From contig NC_057316.1 of the NCBI RefSeq assembly GCF_000687475.1, forward strand, positions 620,001 through 684,000: a stretch of DNA of 64,000 nt, given 5' to 3'. This document shows, piece after piece, positions 1 to 11,323 of this stretch. The stretch is from Ustilaginoidea virens (Eukaryota > Ascomycota > Sordariomycetes > Hypocreales > Clavicipitaceae). Made by a program: the position numbers and the translations under genes. The notes beneath the pieces are model-generated. The model was not told the DNA's origin and did not search any database. It saw nothing but the letters and a program-made list of their open reading frames with translations. The first letter of the stretch is position 1. Each line of letters begins with the position of its first letter.

Positions 1-1200
1 AGGGCATATAAAAGCCGTTAGCTATAATAGGGTCTACTATAGCCCTTATCGATCTTAAACCGTTTCTAGTTATAAATATTAGTAGACTTTATAATAGACC
101 TTTCTGCCTATAACTCTTCCGATCTACGCTTCCTTATAGTAATTACTAACCGCTTATTAAAGTATATTTAGCTAGAGGCAATATACTTTATAATAGCCGA
201 AGAGTATATAAAACGATTCTAATAATGCTAATAGCGCTTCTATAGATTCCCTAATGAGATTATTAGCGATAGAGGCTTAGATTAAGTAAGATAATTCTAG
301 ATAATACTTTATAAGGTAGTTAGGACCGAATAATTCCTCTCGATTATATACTACCCCTAAACCGATAGTAGTATAGAATAAATAAACTAAAAGGTTTAGG
401 CCGTCCTCTATATTATAATCTCTTTTAACTAGTATAATTAGCCTAAGTACTTTATGGTATACTAACTCGCTTTAAATAACCGGATATTATTAGTAATAGG
501 GTTTAGCCTAAACCGACTCCTTAATAGGTTTAATATACTAATTATTATGCCAGCCTTAGAGGTAATACTAAGCTTAAAGATACTAAAAGGGTAGGCGGCT
601 CTCTTCCTAATTAACCTCTAGGAGGGAGGAGAGTTAGCCTAAACTACTATCGCTTTTACATAATAATAATAATAGGATATAATAAACCGTTTATACTGCC
701 TAGCAGAGCGTTTCTAGGTTAGAGACTATATATAGCTTAGCCTAAGGAATATTAAGATAAACCGCCTTTATAAGAAGCTTAATTAGGTCTCTACTAAATA
801 TACTATTATTACTATCTTATCCCTATTTATTATCTAATTCGATATCCTTAAGGGTATCTACTTAGTTTTTTATATCGATTTTATTGAATAGGCTGTTTTC
901 GATCTACTCTTAATATAGACTATAACCGATATTAAGCTAAGGCCCTTATTTATTCTCCTATAAGATTCTGATTAGCTATATAAGGAATATAAGGTTAAGG
1001 CGATACTAGCGGCGAAAAACGCTTAAGGCTAAGGTAGGAACTATAATATACTAGTTAAATAGAAAGGGTATGATTTACCTATATAAGAACCTCTAGAAAA
1101 CTTCGAAGATTTAGCGGTATAAAAGGCATTTAAAGCTAAATAGGGTGATATTTATATATATAATAGGCCCTCTAGGCTATTAAAATAAGGTCTACTAGAC
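1..1200 (+). pseudogene. pol: Chromovirus pol 3' part: integrase core plus chromodomain (G1)
   Basis: Integrase inserts reverse-transcribed element DNA into the chromosome; the chromodomain at its C-terminus targets histone-marked chromatin in this family. The stretch parallels G2 9840-11050 almost throughout. It holds the integrase core (roughly 60-560), a linker, and the chromodomain at about 975-1115, where the frame reads EYKVKAIL, then ILVK, a stop, KGY, then EPLENF. The stop in the middle replaces the Trp expected in KWKGY (TGG to TAG). Many other TAA/TAG codons lie at positions where family members have Gln or Trp. It cannot be translated as it stands. The protease and RT parts are off the left edge. 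Confidence 0.8.
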
Positions 1201-1299
1201 CTATAAACGATGCCTAAATGCCTACTTATAAAAAAAAAAAAAAACTTTTAAAATATTAAAAAAAAAAAATACTAAGCTTATACGCCCCTTTCTTTTAGG

Positions 1300-2598
1300 C
1301 TAGTACTATCCTCCCCCCTCTCTTGCGTTATAACTACTATACTTATTATTATACGGACCCTCTTCGGCAATATTGGGATCGGTGTACCCCTGCGGCGGCT
1401 ACTGCTGCGGGGGCGGTAGTAGTAGGGGCGGCTATATATAACCCCTATAGTAGTATCTATAGGGGGTCGGGCGTGTATATAGCAAGTAGGCCTAGCGCAG
1501 ATAGTTGCCTATACGACCCTAATATAATAGCGTTCCGGGGGATATATTATACGGGGAATATAGGGGGGGCTATAACGGGGCCTAATGAGGATGCCATAGG
1601 GTCTGCGGTAGCAGTAGCGGGGGATGCGGTAGTGCCGGCTAGGGCTACTGCGATACTAAAGCATTCTATAGCGGGTAATATATCTAGGCCTTTAGGGGAA
1701 CTTATGCACCCTACTTATAGGTAGGCGGTTCCCTGGCGTAATAGGTTAGCAAAGGGCGGGCAAGAGGGGGGGCTAGATAGGGCCGGGTAGAAGCCGCTAG
1801 GTACTACTCTATCCGGGCATAATACTCCCGGGCCTCTCGTTATATATCCCGTATTACGCTTAATATAGGGGCTAGATCGACGACCGACCTAGCTTAGCGG
1901 CAGGAGGAAGTTATAGCCTAAGAGATATCGGTTAATACCTTACCGGCGGTACTATAGGGACTAAAAGTAAGACGTAGGACGCGGGGAGTTATTTGGTCGG
2001 CGGCTATAGTATGCCGCTATTAGTTATTAAGGGCCCGAAAAGAGGGCGAGAGGATAGTAGCCTAGGCCTTAGTCGTCTCGATCGTAGGACGCATAGGTTT
2101 AATAATAGCGGTGCCGTCTTTATAAGCCTTAACCTATGCCTAGTAGATCCATTAGAGTCTAAGATTACCGGTAAGCTTAAAGTCAAGCTATATATATAAG
2201 CTATATATATCTTAGTAGTAAGAGTAGCCTTTACTCTTGCTTTTCCGTATATAAATAGGGAGAATACCGATCGCCTACATTTTTCGGTTATATCGCTCGC
2301 ATAAAAACTCTTTATTATAGGCGTATTTATACTCCTTATTAAAGGAGTCACCCTCTAATAAGTAATCGCCTATAGTATGCTATAGCTTGCGTTTACGCTT
2401 TAAAGGGCTAAAGTGCTCGGTAGATAGGGCGGTTAGACCGCTTATAAGTCGCAGGATTTCTATAATATTAGGTTCCGTAGGGGTTATCGCATTATTTACG
2501 GCTTGGCCGCTATTAGGGTTCGGCTTAGATATATTTAGGGTCCTAATATAATCAATTAGGGGAATATAAAGTCGCATTAGGCTTGAACCGATATACAT
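1300..2598 (-). pseudogene. Antisense accessory ORF of chromovirus G1, unknown function
   Basis: A single phase on the minus strand stays readable from about 2598 down to about 1310 (around 430 codons). The interrupting stops I followed are only TAA or TAG, the kind RIP makes from Gln and Trp codons. The N-terminal part includes HTIGDYLLEGDS, NKEYKYAYNKEFLCERYN and VKAYKD; the middle has DLAPILS; the C-terminus (about 1320-1500) is rich in Pro, Gln and Tyr. The same order of blocks appears in G3 at 44849-46170 (TIGDYLFKG, NKEYKYTYNKKFLCERYN, VKAYKN, DLAPILS). The frame runs opposite to gag-pol and lies between the chromodomain and the 3' LTR. I recognise no family; one Tyr in a CxxC-like spot could be a mutated Cys, so a zinc-binding fold is possible but unproven. 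The start (Met at 2598 or 2577) is uncertain. Confidence 0.65.
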
Positions 2599-3083
2599 AT
2601 TAAATACGGGTAAAGATAGGGCGTAGCCTTTTAGAGAATACGCAGGTAACTAGACTATTAATATTAGCATTCGTTACGACCCTAGGCAGGGGGGATAATA
2701 CTTATAGTAGGACGCTAATAATAATTAAATCGGCTATAGGAAGGAAAAGGAAGGGAAGAAAAAGGTAATAAAAAGAGCGCGAAAGAAAATATATCTTTAC
2801 CTAAGGAGATTACCTACCGATAGCTGGCGAAAAATTTTTTATGATATTAATAGCTGCTATAGACAGCTTCTAATTAGCGATGCGACGCCAGCCTTCTATA
2901 CGCTTTTACTATACTACTATCGAATTAGCCACTCTATAATACCCCCTATTTGTACGAACTGGACCCGACGAATAGACTTAAGGTTATCGCAATAAAAACC
3001 CAGGCGACCTAATTAGGCCTACGCAGAAGAGGGGCGGGTTTCTGAATGCAATTAATTTGCTTACGAGGCGGAGGAGGGGGGTA
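2599..3083 (+). other. Non-coding 3' segment of G1: shared block and polypurine tract
   Basis: No coding frame is convincing here. A block around 2822-2880 (starting agctggcgaaaaatttttt) recurs in G2 near 20372-20430 and, reversed, in G3 near 44570-44620. In each it sits just upstream of the antisense frame, so it may be that frame's promoter or leader (inference). The last bases (about 3068-3083, gaggcggaggagggggg then ta) form the polypurine tract that primes plus-strand synthesis at the 3' LTR. Confidence 0.55.
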
Positions 3084-3336
3084 TATCACGGGCTTGGGCT
3101 ACACCTGCGCTATAATATAGCTAGGACTCGGGCTGCGCCTATGCCTAGCCTAGGTAGGGTTATATAAATCAGCAGTATGGGGTCACAGGACTACGCTAGG
3201 ACCCCGACCTATGCTAACGTATGGTTAAATAGACTATCGAGAGGCCCCTATTTAGGTCCTCTCTCTTTCCTCCTTAGTCTATTTAATATATTCATTCGAC
3301 GCCTATTCGCAGTAGCCCTAGGGCCAGTCCTTTACA
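3084..3336 (+). repeat. 3' LTR of chromovirus G1
   Basis: This 253-bp LTR begins TATCACGGGC (TG mutated to TA) and ends CCTTTACA. It aligns with the LTRs at 5838, 20668, 44086 and 59138, and with the fragmented G4 LTR. It contains the AGTCTATTTAA motif used in the proposed self-priming. It follows a polypurine tract, which identifies it as a 3' LTR. Confidence 0.85.
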
Positions 3337-4345
3337 GTTACTTTCTAATGCCGCTATCTTCTATAATAAAGGAATATATACCTTTATTATAATTTATATA
3401 GATGACTGCTTGATTATCGGTCTAGACCTAAGCTATATTAACTAGCTTAAGGCTAAATTCTATAAGGTTTATACTATAGAAGACTAAGGACCTGCCTCCT
3501 TTTTTCTTAGAGTATAGATTATTAGGGATAGAGAAAAGGGCCTATTATAGCTATACTAATCGTAATTTATTGCGGAAGTCTTTAAGAAATTCAACCTTAA
3601 GGATGTACGACTGTATCTAATCCTACTATAGCCTAGTATTCTTACTAAGGCTGATAATATACCGCTGGATGCTAGTAATCAACACTTATTCTAGCAGCTG
3701 GTAGGGACATCGATATGGTTAATAATAATATTAAGACCTGACCTTGCCTTTCTAATGCAATACCTATCACGATATATGCAATAGGCTTCTACTATACAGC
3801 TTAATACTACTAAGGGCACTTTTCGCTACTTAGCTAGTACGGCAAATACAGCTATTTATTACTAAGCCGCTAAAGCTACTATAATATTAGCTGCATTTTC
3901 TGATAGCGATTTTGCTAGGTGCCGGCTTACTTCTAAATCCACTAATAGTTATCTTACTACCTTAAATAGTAGACCGATTAGCTAGAGGTTAAAACAGTCT
4001 TCGACTATAGTTTTATTAACGCTTAAAGCCGATTCTGATGCAATACTTAAGGCGATTCGCAAAGTAAAGTAGATATTTAATTTGTTTAAAGAAATCTAGG
4101 TCGAGATTCAACGCCCGATACTACTATATTGCGATAACCAAAGGTCTATTTCTAATGCAAATAACCCAAATCAGTATGCCTACACTAAGCATACCTTGCT
4201 TAAATTCCGGTATATACGTAAGAAGGCCTACAATAGCCTGGTAAAAATATCTTATTTACCTATGATAGATATGCCTGCGGATAGACTAATCAAACCACTT
4301 CTAAGTCTGAAATTCCCCATATTTCGGCAATTATTAGGGCTGTAA
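3337..4345 (+). pseudogene. pol: Copia-2 pol C-terminal part: reverse transcriptase and RNase H
   Basis: The frame (phase of 3395) reads the RT catalytic box YIDDCLIIG at 3395-3421. It continues through LRPDLAF and the RNase H parts: FSDSDFA, then a mutated LKADSDA in place of EAESDA, then YCDNQ, and ends near RQLLGL with TAA at 4343-4345. The domain order matches Copia-1. Gln and Trp positions are often TAA/TAG. The N-terminal gag, protease, integrase and early RT are separated from it by the G1 insertion and lie outside the window. RT copies element RNA into DNA; RNase H removes the RNA strand. Confidence 0.8.
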
Positions 4346-4429
4346 TCCCTATAATTTTTTCTTCTTTTTTACGGGACTTCTTTTTTTTATTCTAACGCTA
4401 GGATTAGCTATATTGCTAATCAGAGGGAG

Positions 4430-5175
4430 TATTAAAATCAGCGCCTTTTTAGCTATATTTTGGTACTAGTCTCGCTACCGTACAACGTCTCTACGTTGAG
4501 ATATCGCGGTAGCTATACCAGGCGCTATAGTAGGGCACAGCGCCCTACAACACCGATTATAGTAGGCTATAGCGCCGGTCACAGCACCGGCACAGCGACC
4601 CATATCCGGCCACAGCGGCCGGTCACAGCGGGCCACAGGGCCTATAACAGGCGGCGCATTTCTACGGGATTACCAAATGGGCAAATCAGCACTTTCGGCC
4701 TTCTATATACAGTCACCCGCTATATCGAGCCTTTACGGCATACCGATATAGGGCTTCCGGCCTGTACGGCAGACCGGTATAGGGCTTCCGGCCCGTACGG
4801 CAGGCTGTTATAGGGCATCCGGCATACCGCTATAAGCCACTAGGCTTGGTTGGGTAGGCACTGGGTAGGATATTGGGCACAGACTGGGCACGGTTGGGCA
4901 GACCGACTTTTCGTCGGGTTTTTCGCTATTTTTGCGGTTTTTTATTATTTTCAACTACTTTTTCAAGATGGTAGAAATATGCCTAAAATTCCCTCTTTCT
5001 AGCTAGAATAGTCACTAATAATTAGAATTAGATTTCCCTGATATCTTTGCTCTGGTCAACCTCTTATGCGCTTTAAATCTTTAACTAGCTCTTTGTTTTA
5101 TTCTGCAACGCCTTATACGCCACTGTCGGTATTTAGTACATTTCTAATAGTGTTCTGAATCACCATTTTGCAACA
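4430..5175 (+). repeat. 3' LTR of Copia-2
   Basis: This begins TATTAAAATC (TG mutated to TA) directly after the purine tract and ends TTGCAACA, giving 746 bp with terminal inverted TGTTA/CAACA-like ends. The first half is GC-richer, with short dispersed repeats such as CACAGCGGCC and GGGCTTCCGGCC. The right end is set by the point where the reverse Copia-1 relic starts; no second LTR is available to confirm it. Confidence 0.6.
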
Positions 5176-5769
5176 ATAGTAGTTAAGAAGCCTCTAGTAG
5201 ATTTAGAGGTTTCTTTACAGCCAGCAAAATCGCTATCTGAGTAAGCGGTTATAATAGGCTGTTCCTTGCTATTAGCAGTATAGCAAATAGCAGGTAGCTA
5301 AAGCTGCCCTTTACAGCACTTAGATGCATATTAGTTGCCTTGGATATAAACCGAGAGAGGTATTACATAGGAAATGCTAGGTCGGGCCTAGTCATCATTA
5401 TAAGCCATATTATAGTGCCAGTAAGGCTCTAATAAAGGCTCTGATCAATAGGGCTAAGATCTTTTCTACTAGATTCATTTAGAATCCCTAGTTGAAGTGG
5501 AATTAGCTGAGGTTTAGTATCCTATAAGCCGAATTTAGCTAAAACCTCTGCTATAAATTAAGCTTAGTGTAGCCATAATAGACCTTCCTTCCTATTCTAT
5601 ATAATCTGTACGCCTAAGAAAAAAGAAGCCGGACCGCGGTCTTCTATAGCATAGACCTTATGAAATTTCCTTTTTAGCTAATTAATATAAGTTATATTTG
5701 GACTAACTAATAGGCAATCGTTAATATAGGTAACGATAAAGGTGCTGGTTTGCTTATTATAAAAGATAG
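5176..5769 (-). pseudogene. pol: Outermost Copia-1 relic: RT/RNase H segment
   Basis: On the minus strand this aligns closely with Copia-1 copy B at about 35527-36140, covering the end of RT and the start of RNase H. The RT box is changed: the Tyr-x-Asp-Asp site reads with Asn in one Asp position. It is bounded left by the Copia-2 LTR and right by the G4 LTR (host duplication GATAG at 5765-5769). It is the target into which both inserted, so it is the oldest layer visible. Its remaining parts must lie beyond both window edges. Confidence 0.75.
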
Positions 5770-5837
5770 TGTGACGGACTAGCCCTAGGGCGACTGCGAA
5801 TAGGCGTCAATCGGGTGTATTAATAAAACTAAAAAGG
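5770..5837 (-). repeat. G4 3' LTR, first fragment
   Basis: Begins TGTGACGGAC, matching the reversed LTR end TGTAAAGGAC, and runs until G2 inserts. It continues at 20914-20926 and, after Copia-3, at 42178-42353. Joined length is about 257 bp, the family's LTR size. GATAG at 5765-5769 is the presumed TSD; its partner is off-window. Confidence 0.75.
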
Positions 5838-6081
5838 TGTCACGGGCTCGGGCTACGCCCGCGCCATAATATGGCTAGGACACGGGCTGCGCCCGCATCT
5901 AGCCTAAGAAGGGTGATAGACGGAGTCACGGGACTATACTAGGACTCCGATACGTATCACGATTGGGATATAAATAGACTAAATAGAAGGTTCCTATTTA
6001 GATCTTTCTCCTTCCTCTTTAGTCTATTTAATATATATTATTAACGCCTATTTGCAGCCGCCCTAAGGTCAATCCTTTATA
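5838..6081 (+). repeat. 5' LTR of chromovirus G2
   Basis: 244 bp, TGTCACGGGC to CCTTTATA (ACA mutated to ATA). It contains a TATA-like TATAAATAGAC near 5970 and an inverted repeat of AAATAGACTAA/TTAGTCTATTT. The segment AGTCTATTTAA at 6021-6031 may be the start of the transcript (see primer site). Confidence 0.85.
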
Positions 6082-6082
6082 T

Positions 6083-6093
6083 TTAAATAGACT
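6083..6093 (+). promoter_or_regulatory. Candidate self-primer binding site of G2
   Basis: TTAAATAGACT lies one base after the 5' LTR and is the exact reverse complement of AGTCTATTTAA inside the LTR at 6021-6031. In Tf1/sushi elements the 5' end of the mRNA folds onto such a site to prime reverse transcription. The same arrangement occurs in G3 (59126-59136 with 59188-59198). The transcript start is not known, so this is an inference. Confidence 0.55.
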
Positions 6094-6165
6094 CTCTCAG
6101 CCTTACTATTATAACTCTGTATTATAGAACTAATAATATAAGCGTTATACGATATCGAAATAAGC

Positions 6166-7260
6166 ATGCCTAATAAAATAGGGGCAGACGGCATAGGGCA
6201 ATAGCGCCTCCGACGTAATATATATACCTAAATATAGCAACTTTCTGAGGGAATACAATAGATTCAATCGCAGATGAACTCTTTATAGGCCTATCTTGCA
6301 GAGTAGGTAAATAAACCCCAACTAGAATACTAACCGGTCCTAGTAATACGATAGGGCGGACTTATCCCCCCTACTACTCTTAATGCAGCTTATACCTAAT
6401 ATAAGCGTAAGCCGATCCTAATAGGAGACCCTTTTAATGGCAAAAAAATAATATTTATAGCCTAGCGAACCTTTATGTAATATAAGCTAAAGGTCGATAA
6501 GGACTTTATTAAGGACGAAAAGATATAGTAGATATTTATCTTCTAGAACCTATCTTCTATAGTCTAATTATAAGTCGCAGCCTTTTTCGAAAATAGCAAG
6601 GCCTGCAATTATAATATAATAAAGTTTTTTGAATACTTTTAATGTCTCTTTAAGGATCTATATTAATAGGATTATATAATTATTAAACTTAAATACTCCT
6701 TATGCTAAGGCCCTAAAGAACCTTTTGCCGCCTTTTTCATTTGGTTTAAAGAAAAGCTAACGCTTATAAAAGGAATTAGTTAGCCTAAAGAAGTAAAACT
6801 TAAATACCTCTACTTTATATTAAATGCTAGGATAGCCGATAAGATCATTAGATTTAGGGTCTCCTATAATAACTACTACCTAGTAATTAATCGCTATTAT
6901 TAGATTGCTATTGACCTTAAGACTAGCTTAACGTTTAGGCGCTACTTTAGCCCTCCTTACGATTAATAAAATAATAATTAAGATGTAAAGGGTGATATAT
7001 AGATAATAGGTATTAACTAGCTTACTTTAAAGAGTAAGTAATATATAGCTAAATAGGTTTTATAAGAGGTTTTAAACGAGCGATAGGAGAAGGATCTATA
7101 CCTTTATTATAATACTTCTACCTATTATATATAGAAATACTATTTGCAAAGGGCCTATAGACTAGGAATAGTTAAGGTGGCTATAGTAGACTCCTAAGCC
7201 GCTAAAGATAATAATAGTAATAACTCTTAGGGAAAAGACTAGCCTTTAAGCTTAATCTCG
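6166..7260 (+). pseudogene. gag: Gag of chromovirus G2
   Basis: Gag forms the particle that packages element RNA. An intact ATG at 6166 opens a phase reading MPNKIGADGI, then LRRNIYT, GDPFNGKK, and a capsid-like stretch with FFIWFKEKL and PKEVKLKYLYFILNARIADKI. G3 has the same start region (PREPNGENLKL, RRNIYTRVEQL) at 59053. Numerous TAA/TAG codons break it. The C-terminal zinc knuckle expected near 7100 has aromatic residues where Cys would be needed, probably Cys to Tyr changes. The exact end is unclear. Confidence 0.7.
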
Positions 7261-7389
7261 CAAGAAAACTTAAAGTATATATTTAGAACCCTAATCGATT
7301 ATAAAAAGGATTCTATATAAAAGAGATAAAAAAGATTATAAAATATATAAATAGGCACCTTTTTTTAGTACTAATATTATATAAATCTT

Positions 7390-10300
7390 ATACTTTTATT
7401 AATACCTTAATCGACTCGGGTTATAATTACTATAACGCTATAAGCGAAAAAATAGTATAATAGTTAGGTCTCTAACCTATCTGCCTACTATAATATAGGA
7501 TAATCGGAATAGTAATAGAGATTTAGAGCTATTTAAGGGAATATAAGGAAGCGACTTCCTTTATTATATATATTATTCGTATAGATATCGATATTAACGG
7601 CTAGCTTTTTACGGTTATACTTTATATAATCCTAGGCCTTATCTATAATATTATCTTAGGTCTCCCTTAGATAGAATACTATAATATAATATTATAAGCG
7701 AAACAATATCGGATAAAGATCGGAGCGGTAGGCAATCTTATTATTTAGGAATTAGTAGTATAGTAGTCTAGCCTTACTGTAATTAATATTCTTAGTTTAG
7801 TCTTCTATAGTATGCTTTAGCAGGCGAAGCATTCTAAAGACTAATCGACCTTTTTTATTACTATAAGCCTATAAGAGATAATATATATCCTTTATATTAT
7901 ACTTCTACTATATTAAGACTTTATACTATCTCTGCAGAAGCTGTGGGTATTACCCTTAGAGTTATAAGAATTTAGCGACCTATTTAATAAGGAAAAGGCC
8001 TCCAGCCTTCCTCTATATTAAGGTATATTAGACTATTATATTTAGCTTAAGAAGGCCCTAGATAAAAGTATACTAGACCTACCTTAGGGCCTATTATATA
8101 ATATACTATAAGACTAGCTACTTAAGGTTTAGAGATAGGTAACCGACCTTATAGATAAAAGATAGATTTAGGCGAGCTCTTTATTAATAGCAGCTTTAGT
8201 TTTCCTAGCTAAAAAGGGGAATAAAGGGTGGCATTTTTATATAGATTACCAAGCCCTAAATAAGGTTATAGCCTAAGACCGATACCCCCTCCCGCTAATT
8301 AAAAAGACCCTATGATTTTTATCCTAGGCGAAATAGTTTACTAAAGTCGATATATATATAGCATTCTATAAAATCTATATTGTAGAAGGCGATAAATACC
8401 TTACTATATTTTGCATGCGATTTAGTCTCTTTAAGTAGCTTATAACGCCCTTTAGCCTTACTAAAGCCCCTATAATATTCTAACGATATATTAATAGGGC
8501 CTTAGGGATTATACTTAGGGATTTTACGACTATATACCTTAATAATATCCTTATTTATACCTTAGGATTAAGGGAGGATTATATAAGATATATTAAGGAT
8601 ATACTCTAACGATTTTAAAATGCTAGTCTTAACCTAGACTTAGAGAAGTATAATTTTGCCGTAATAAAGGTCCGGTATCTAGGTTATATTATAATAGTAA
8701 GAAAAAAAATCCGCCTAGACCCTAAAAAGATTAAGGCTATTTAGAACTAAAAAGCCCCCTATAAAACTAAAAGGGGTCTAAAGCTTCTTTAGCTTTATAA
8801 ATTTTTATTGCGATTTTATCCCTAACTTTTCCTAATTTGCTAAACCCCTAATTAAATTGATAAAAAAGGGGGTTCCTTTTTAATAATTAAATAAAGAAGA
8901 GGAGGCATTTTAAGCGCTTAAGTATTACTTTATCTTATACCTAGTTTTTACTTAATAAGACCTTAATAAAGAGATAATTCTTAAAGCAGATAGCTTTAAT
9001 ACTACTTTTAATAGCTGCCTTTTTTAAATTAGGAAGGATAAAATCCTCTACCCTATTGTATACTATTCTATATGCCTAATAGATACTAAATAGAACTATA
9101 TAATTTACAATAAGGAGCTTCTTACTATTATTTTTTATCTTAAGGTATAGTTAGCTAAACTCTAATCGGTAGCCTCTTTATTTACTATTCTTATAGATTA
9201 TAAAAATCTAGAGTATTTTGCTCGACCCTATAAGATATTAGAACGGTAGGCTAAATAGGCCGAAATACTAGCGCTCTTTAATTTCTATCTCTAGTATAGG
9301 CTAGGGTTATAGGCTTAACGCCTTAACACTTTATTTTAATAGGAATAAAAAGCTAATAGTATAATACTAAAGATTAGCTAGATCTTAAAACCGCTATTAA
9401 TCTTAGTACTCTACTTAGACTTAACTACTAAACCGGTTCCTATAGTTATACCTTTAGGATTTAGCTTACCTAATAGCTTGCGTATTTTTACCGACTCTTA
9501 CCTTTAGGCACTCTAGGATTAGGCTATAGCCGCGGATGAAATATATAAGGCATGCTAGGTAGTAGTAGCAAAAGGCGAGAAATATTTTTTAACTAAGGCT
9601 TTAATAAGGGAATAGATTGTAGATTATACCCTAAATACCTATAGCGCGCTTTTCTACTAAAGGCAGATATAGCTCCCTTCTTTTAAACCCCTAACCACTA
9701 CGGTTATATAGTAATGCTATAAATTACCTACTGCAGGCCATCTAGGGAAGAATACTATATTCCAGTTATTATATTAAGACTACTACTTTAATAATATATC
9801 TTTAGTAGTAGCGAGATATATCCGGAATTACTAATACCGTAAGGCATATAAGAGCCAATAATTACGCTAAAGCCTACTACAGCTATTACCTATTTTAGAC
9901 CGATTTTAATTATAAATTTCCATCGATTTTATAATAGATTTTTCTATACGCAATATATCTAACCCGCGATTCCTTATAGTTATTACTAATCGCCTATTAA
10001 AATATATCCAGCTTAAGGCAATATACTCTATAGAAGCAGAAGACTATATAAAATAGTTCTAATAGTGCTAATAGTATTTCTATAGGTTCCCTAAAGAAAT
10101 TATTAGCAACTAAAGATCTAATTAGGTAAGAGAATTTTAGACTATATTTTATAATTCAATTAGGACTAAATAACTCCTCTCGACTATATATTACCCCTAG
10201 ACTAATAGTAGTATAAAATAGATAAACTAAAAGGTTTAGGCTGTCTTATATATTATAGTCTCCTTTAACTAATATAATTAGCTAAAATACCTTACGGTAT

Positions 10301-10990
10301 GCTAATTAGTATTAAATAATTAGATATTATTAGTAATTGGTTTTAGTCTTAATCGGCTCTTTAATAGATTTAATATTCTAATAGTTATATCGCCTCCAAA
10401 TTTAATACCGAGTTTAGTAACCCTAAAAGGGCGGGCCGCCCTATTTTTAGTTATACTCTATAAGGGATAGAAAGTAGCCTAAGCCGCTATCGCCTTTATA
10501 TAGTAGCGGTAGTAGGATACAATTAACTGTTTGCGCTATCCGGTAGAATATTTTTAAATTAGGGATCGGGTATAGCTTACCTTACGTAATATTAAGATAA
10601 ACCGGCCTTATAAGAAGCTTAATTAAGTCTTAGTAAAATATATAGTTATAGCTATACCGTTTCCGCTTAATATTCGACTCGATATCCTATAGGGTAATTA
10701 CCTAGTTTTCTATATTAATTTAGTTAAATAAGCGGCTTCCGACCTATTATTAAGTTAGGAGGTAACTAATATATAACTTAGTCCTTTATTTATATTATCT
10801 TAGGACTCTAATCGGCTATATAAGGAATATAAAGTAGAAGAGATTTTAGCTATAAAAAATACTTAAAATCGGGGGCAGAACCGTAATATACTTATAAAAT
10901 AGAAAGGATATAATTTACCTATATAGGAACCCCTAGAGAACTTCTTAAAGATAGCAGTATAAAAGGCATTTAAGGCTAAATAAGGGGATA
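7390..10990 (+). pseudogene. pol: Pol of chromovirus G2: protease, RT, RNase H, integrase, chromodomain
   Basis: The protease site is D-S-G at 7413-7421. RT reads IDYQALNKVIA near 8240 and YLNNILIY at 8535-8558, where both catalytic Asp of YLDD have become Asn. RNase H-like ADSFNTTFNSC is near 8990. The integrase zinc motif and core cover about 9690-10400, with SIDFIIDF and VITNRLLKYI. The chromodomain at 10825-10960 reads EYKVEEILAIKN, then ILIK, a stop, KGYNLPI, then EPLENF. Protease and RT share one phase, while gag and the chromodomain are in another, so at least one indel or frameshift separates them. RIP-type stops are frequent. No activity is possible from this copy. Confidence 0.8.
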
Positions 10991-11318
10991 TTTAGATATA
11001 TAATAGACTTATATAGCCTTAGGATCAGATTTTAGACCTATAACCTTAATATCGTCTAATAATATAAAAAAAAAAAAACTAATCCTTTTCTTTTCTAGTA
11101 AAGTAATTTAGTATATTTTAGTATTTATCTTTCGTTTTTTAGTAACTCTGGCCTTATCCCTATATTTATTAATTCCCGCTCCTCCTGCCACCCTTACCCT
11201 TATTAGCATTCCTTTGCCCCCCTATAGGATTTAATAGGGGGGCATATAGGGGAAAGGGGGGGACTATAGGATAGTAGGGTAGGAAAAGCGGCAGCGGCAT
11301 TAGCGGTATAATTAGCGG
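10991..11318 (+). other. Left part of G2 3' module
   Basis: This follows the chromodomain and precedes the Copia-1 copy A insertion. It contains an A-run near 11066 and C/G-rich short blocks (near 11215-11270) that read Pro-rich on the minus strand, compatible with the C-terminus of the antisense frame continuing from 18759. No sense-strand gene is seen. Confidence 0.5.
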
Positions 11319-11323
11319 ATACT

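Larger units (their letters stand above)
1..3336 (+). mobile_element. Chromovirus G1 (Ty3/Gypsy), 3' half, truncated by window edge
   Basis: The element enters from the left edge already inside the integrase region. It contains integrase core, chromodomain, a long 3' module with an antisense reading frame, a purine-rich tract and a 253-bp 3' LTR. It is inserted in a Copia-2 element: the Copia-2 RT coding sequence resumes immediately after the LTR at 3337. The TSD should be GTTAC (3337-3341), but the left copy is outside the window. Many TAA/TAG codons interrupt the coding parts, as expected for RIP. Assignment to Ty3/Gypsy chromoviruses rests on the integrase similarity to G2 and the chromodomain. 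Confidence 0.85.
3337..5175 (+). mobile_element. Copia-2 (Ty1/Copia) 3' part, split by G1
   Basis: RT and RNase H coding sequence, polypurine tract (aatcagagggag near 4419-4429) and a 3' LTR are present; the 5' part lies left of the window beyond G1. The protein is related to Copia-1 but clearly divergent, so this is a separate family. The element abuts a reverse Copia-1 relic at 5176, so it inserted into that relic; the expected TSD is ATAGT (5176-5180), with the other copy off-window. Confidence 0.75.

Noticed and set aside
1323..1724. 133-residue plus-strand ORF rich in Ala and Gly
   Set aside because: It starts at a TTG and is the complement of the Pro/Gln-rich end of the antisense ORF, which has a homologue in G3.
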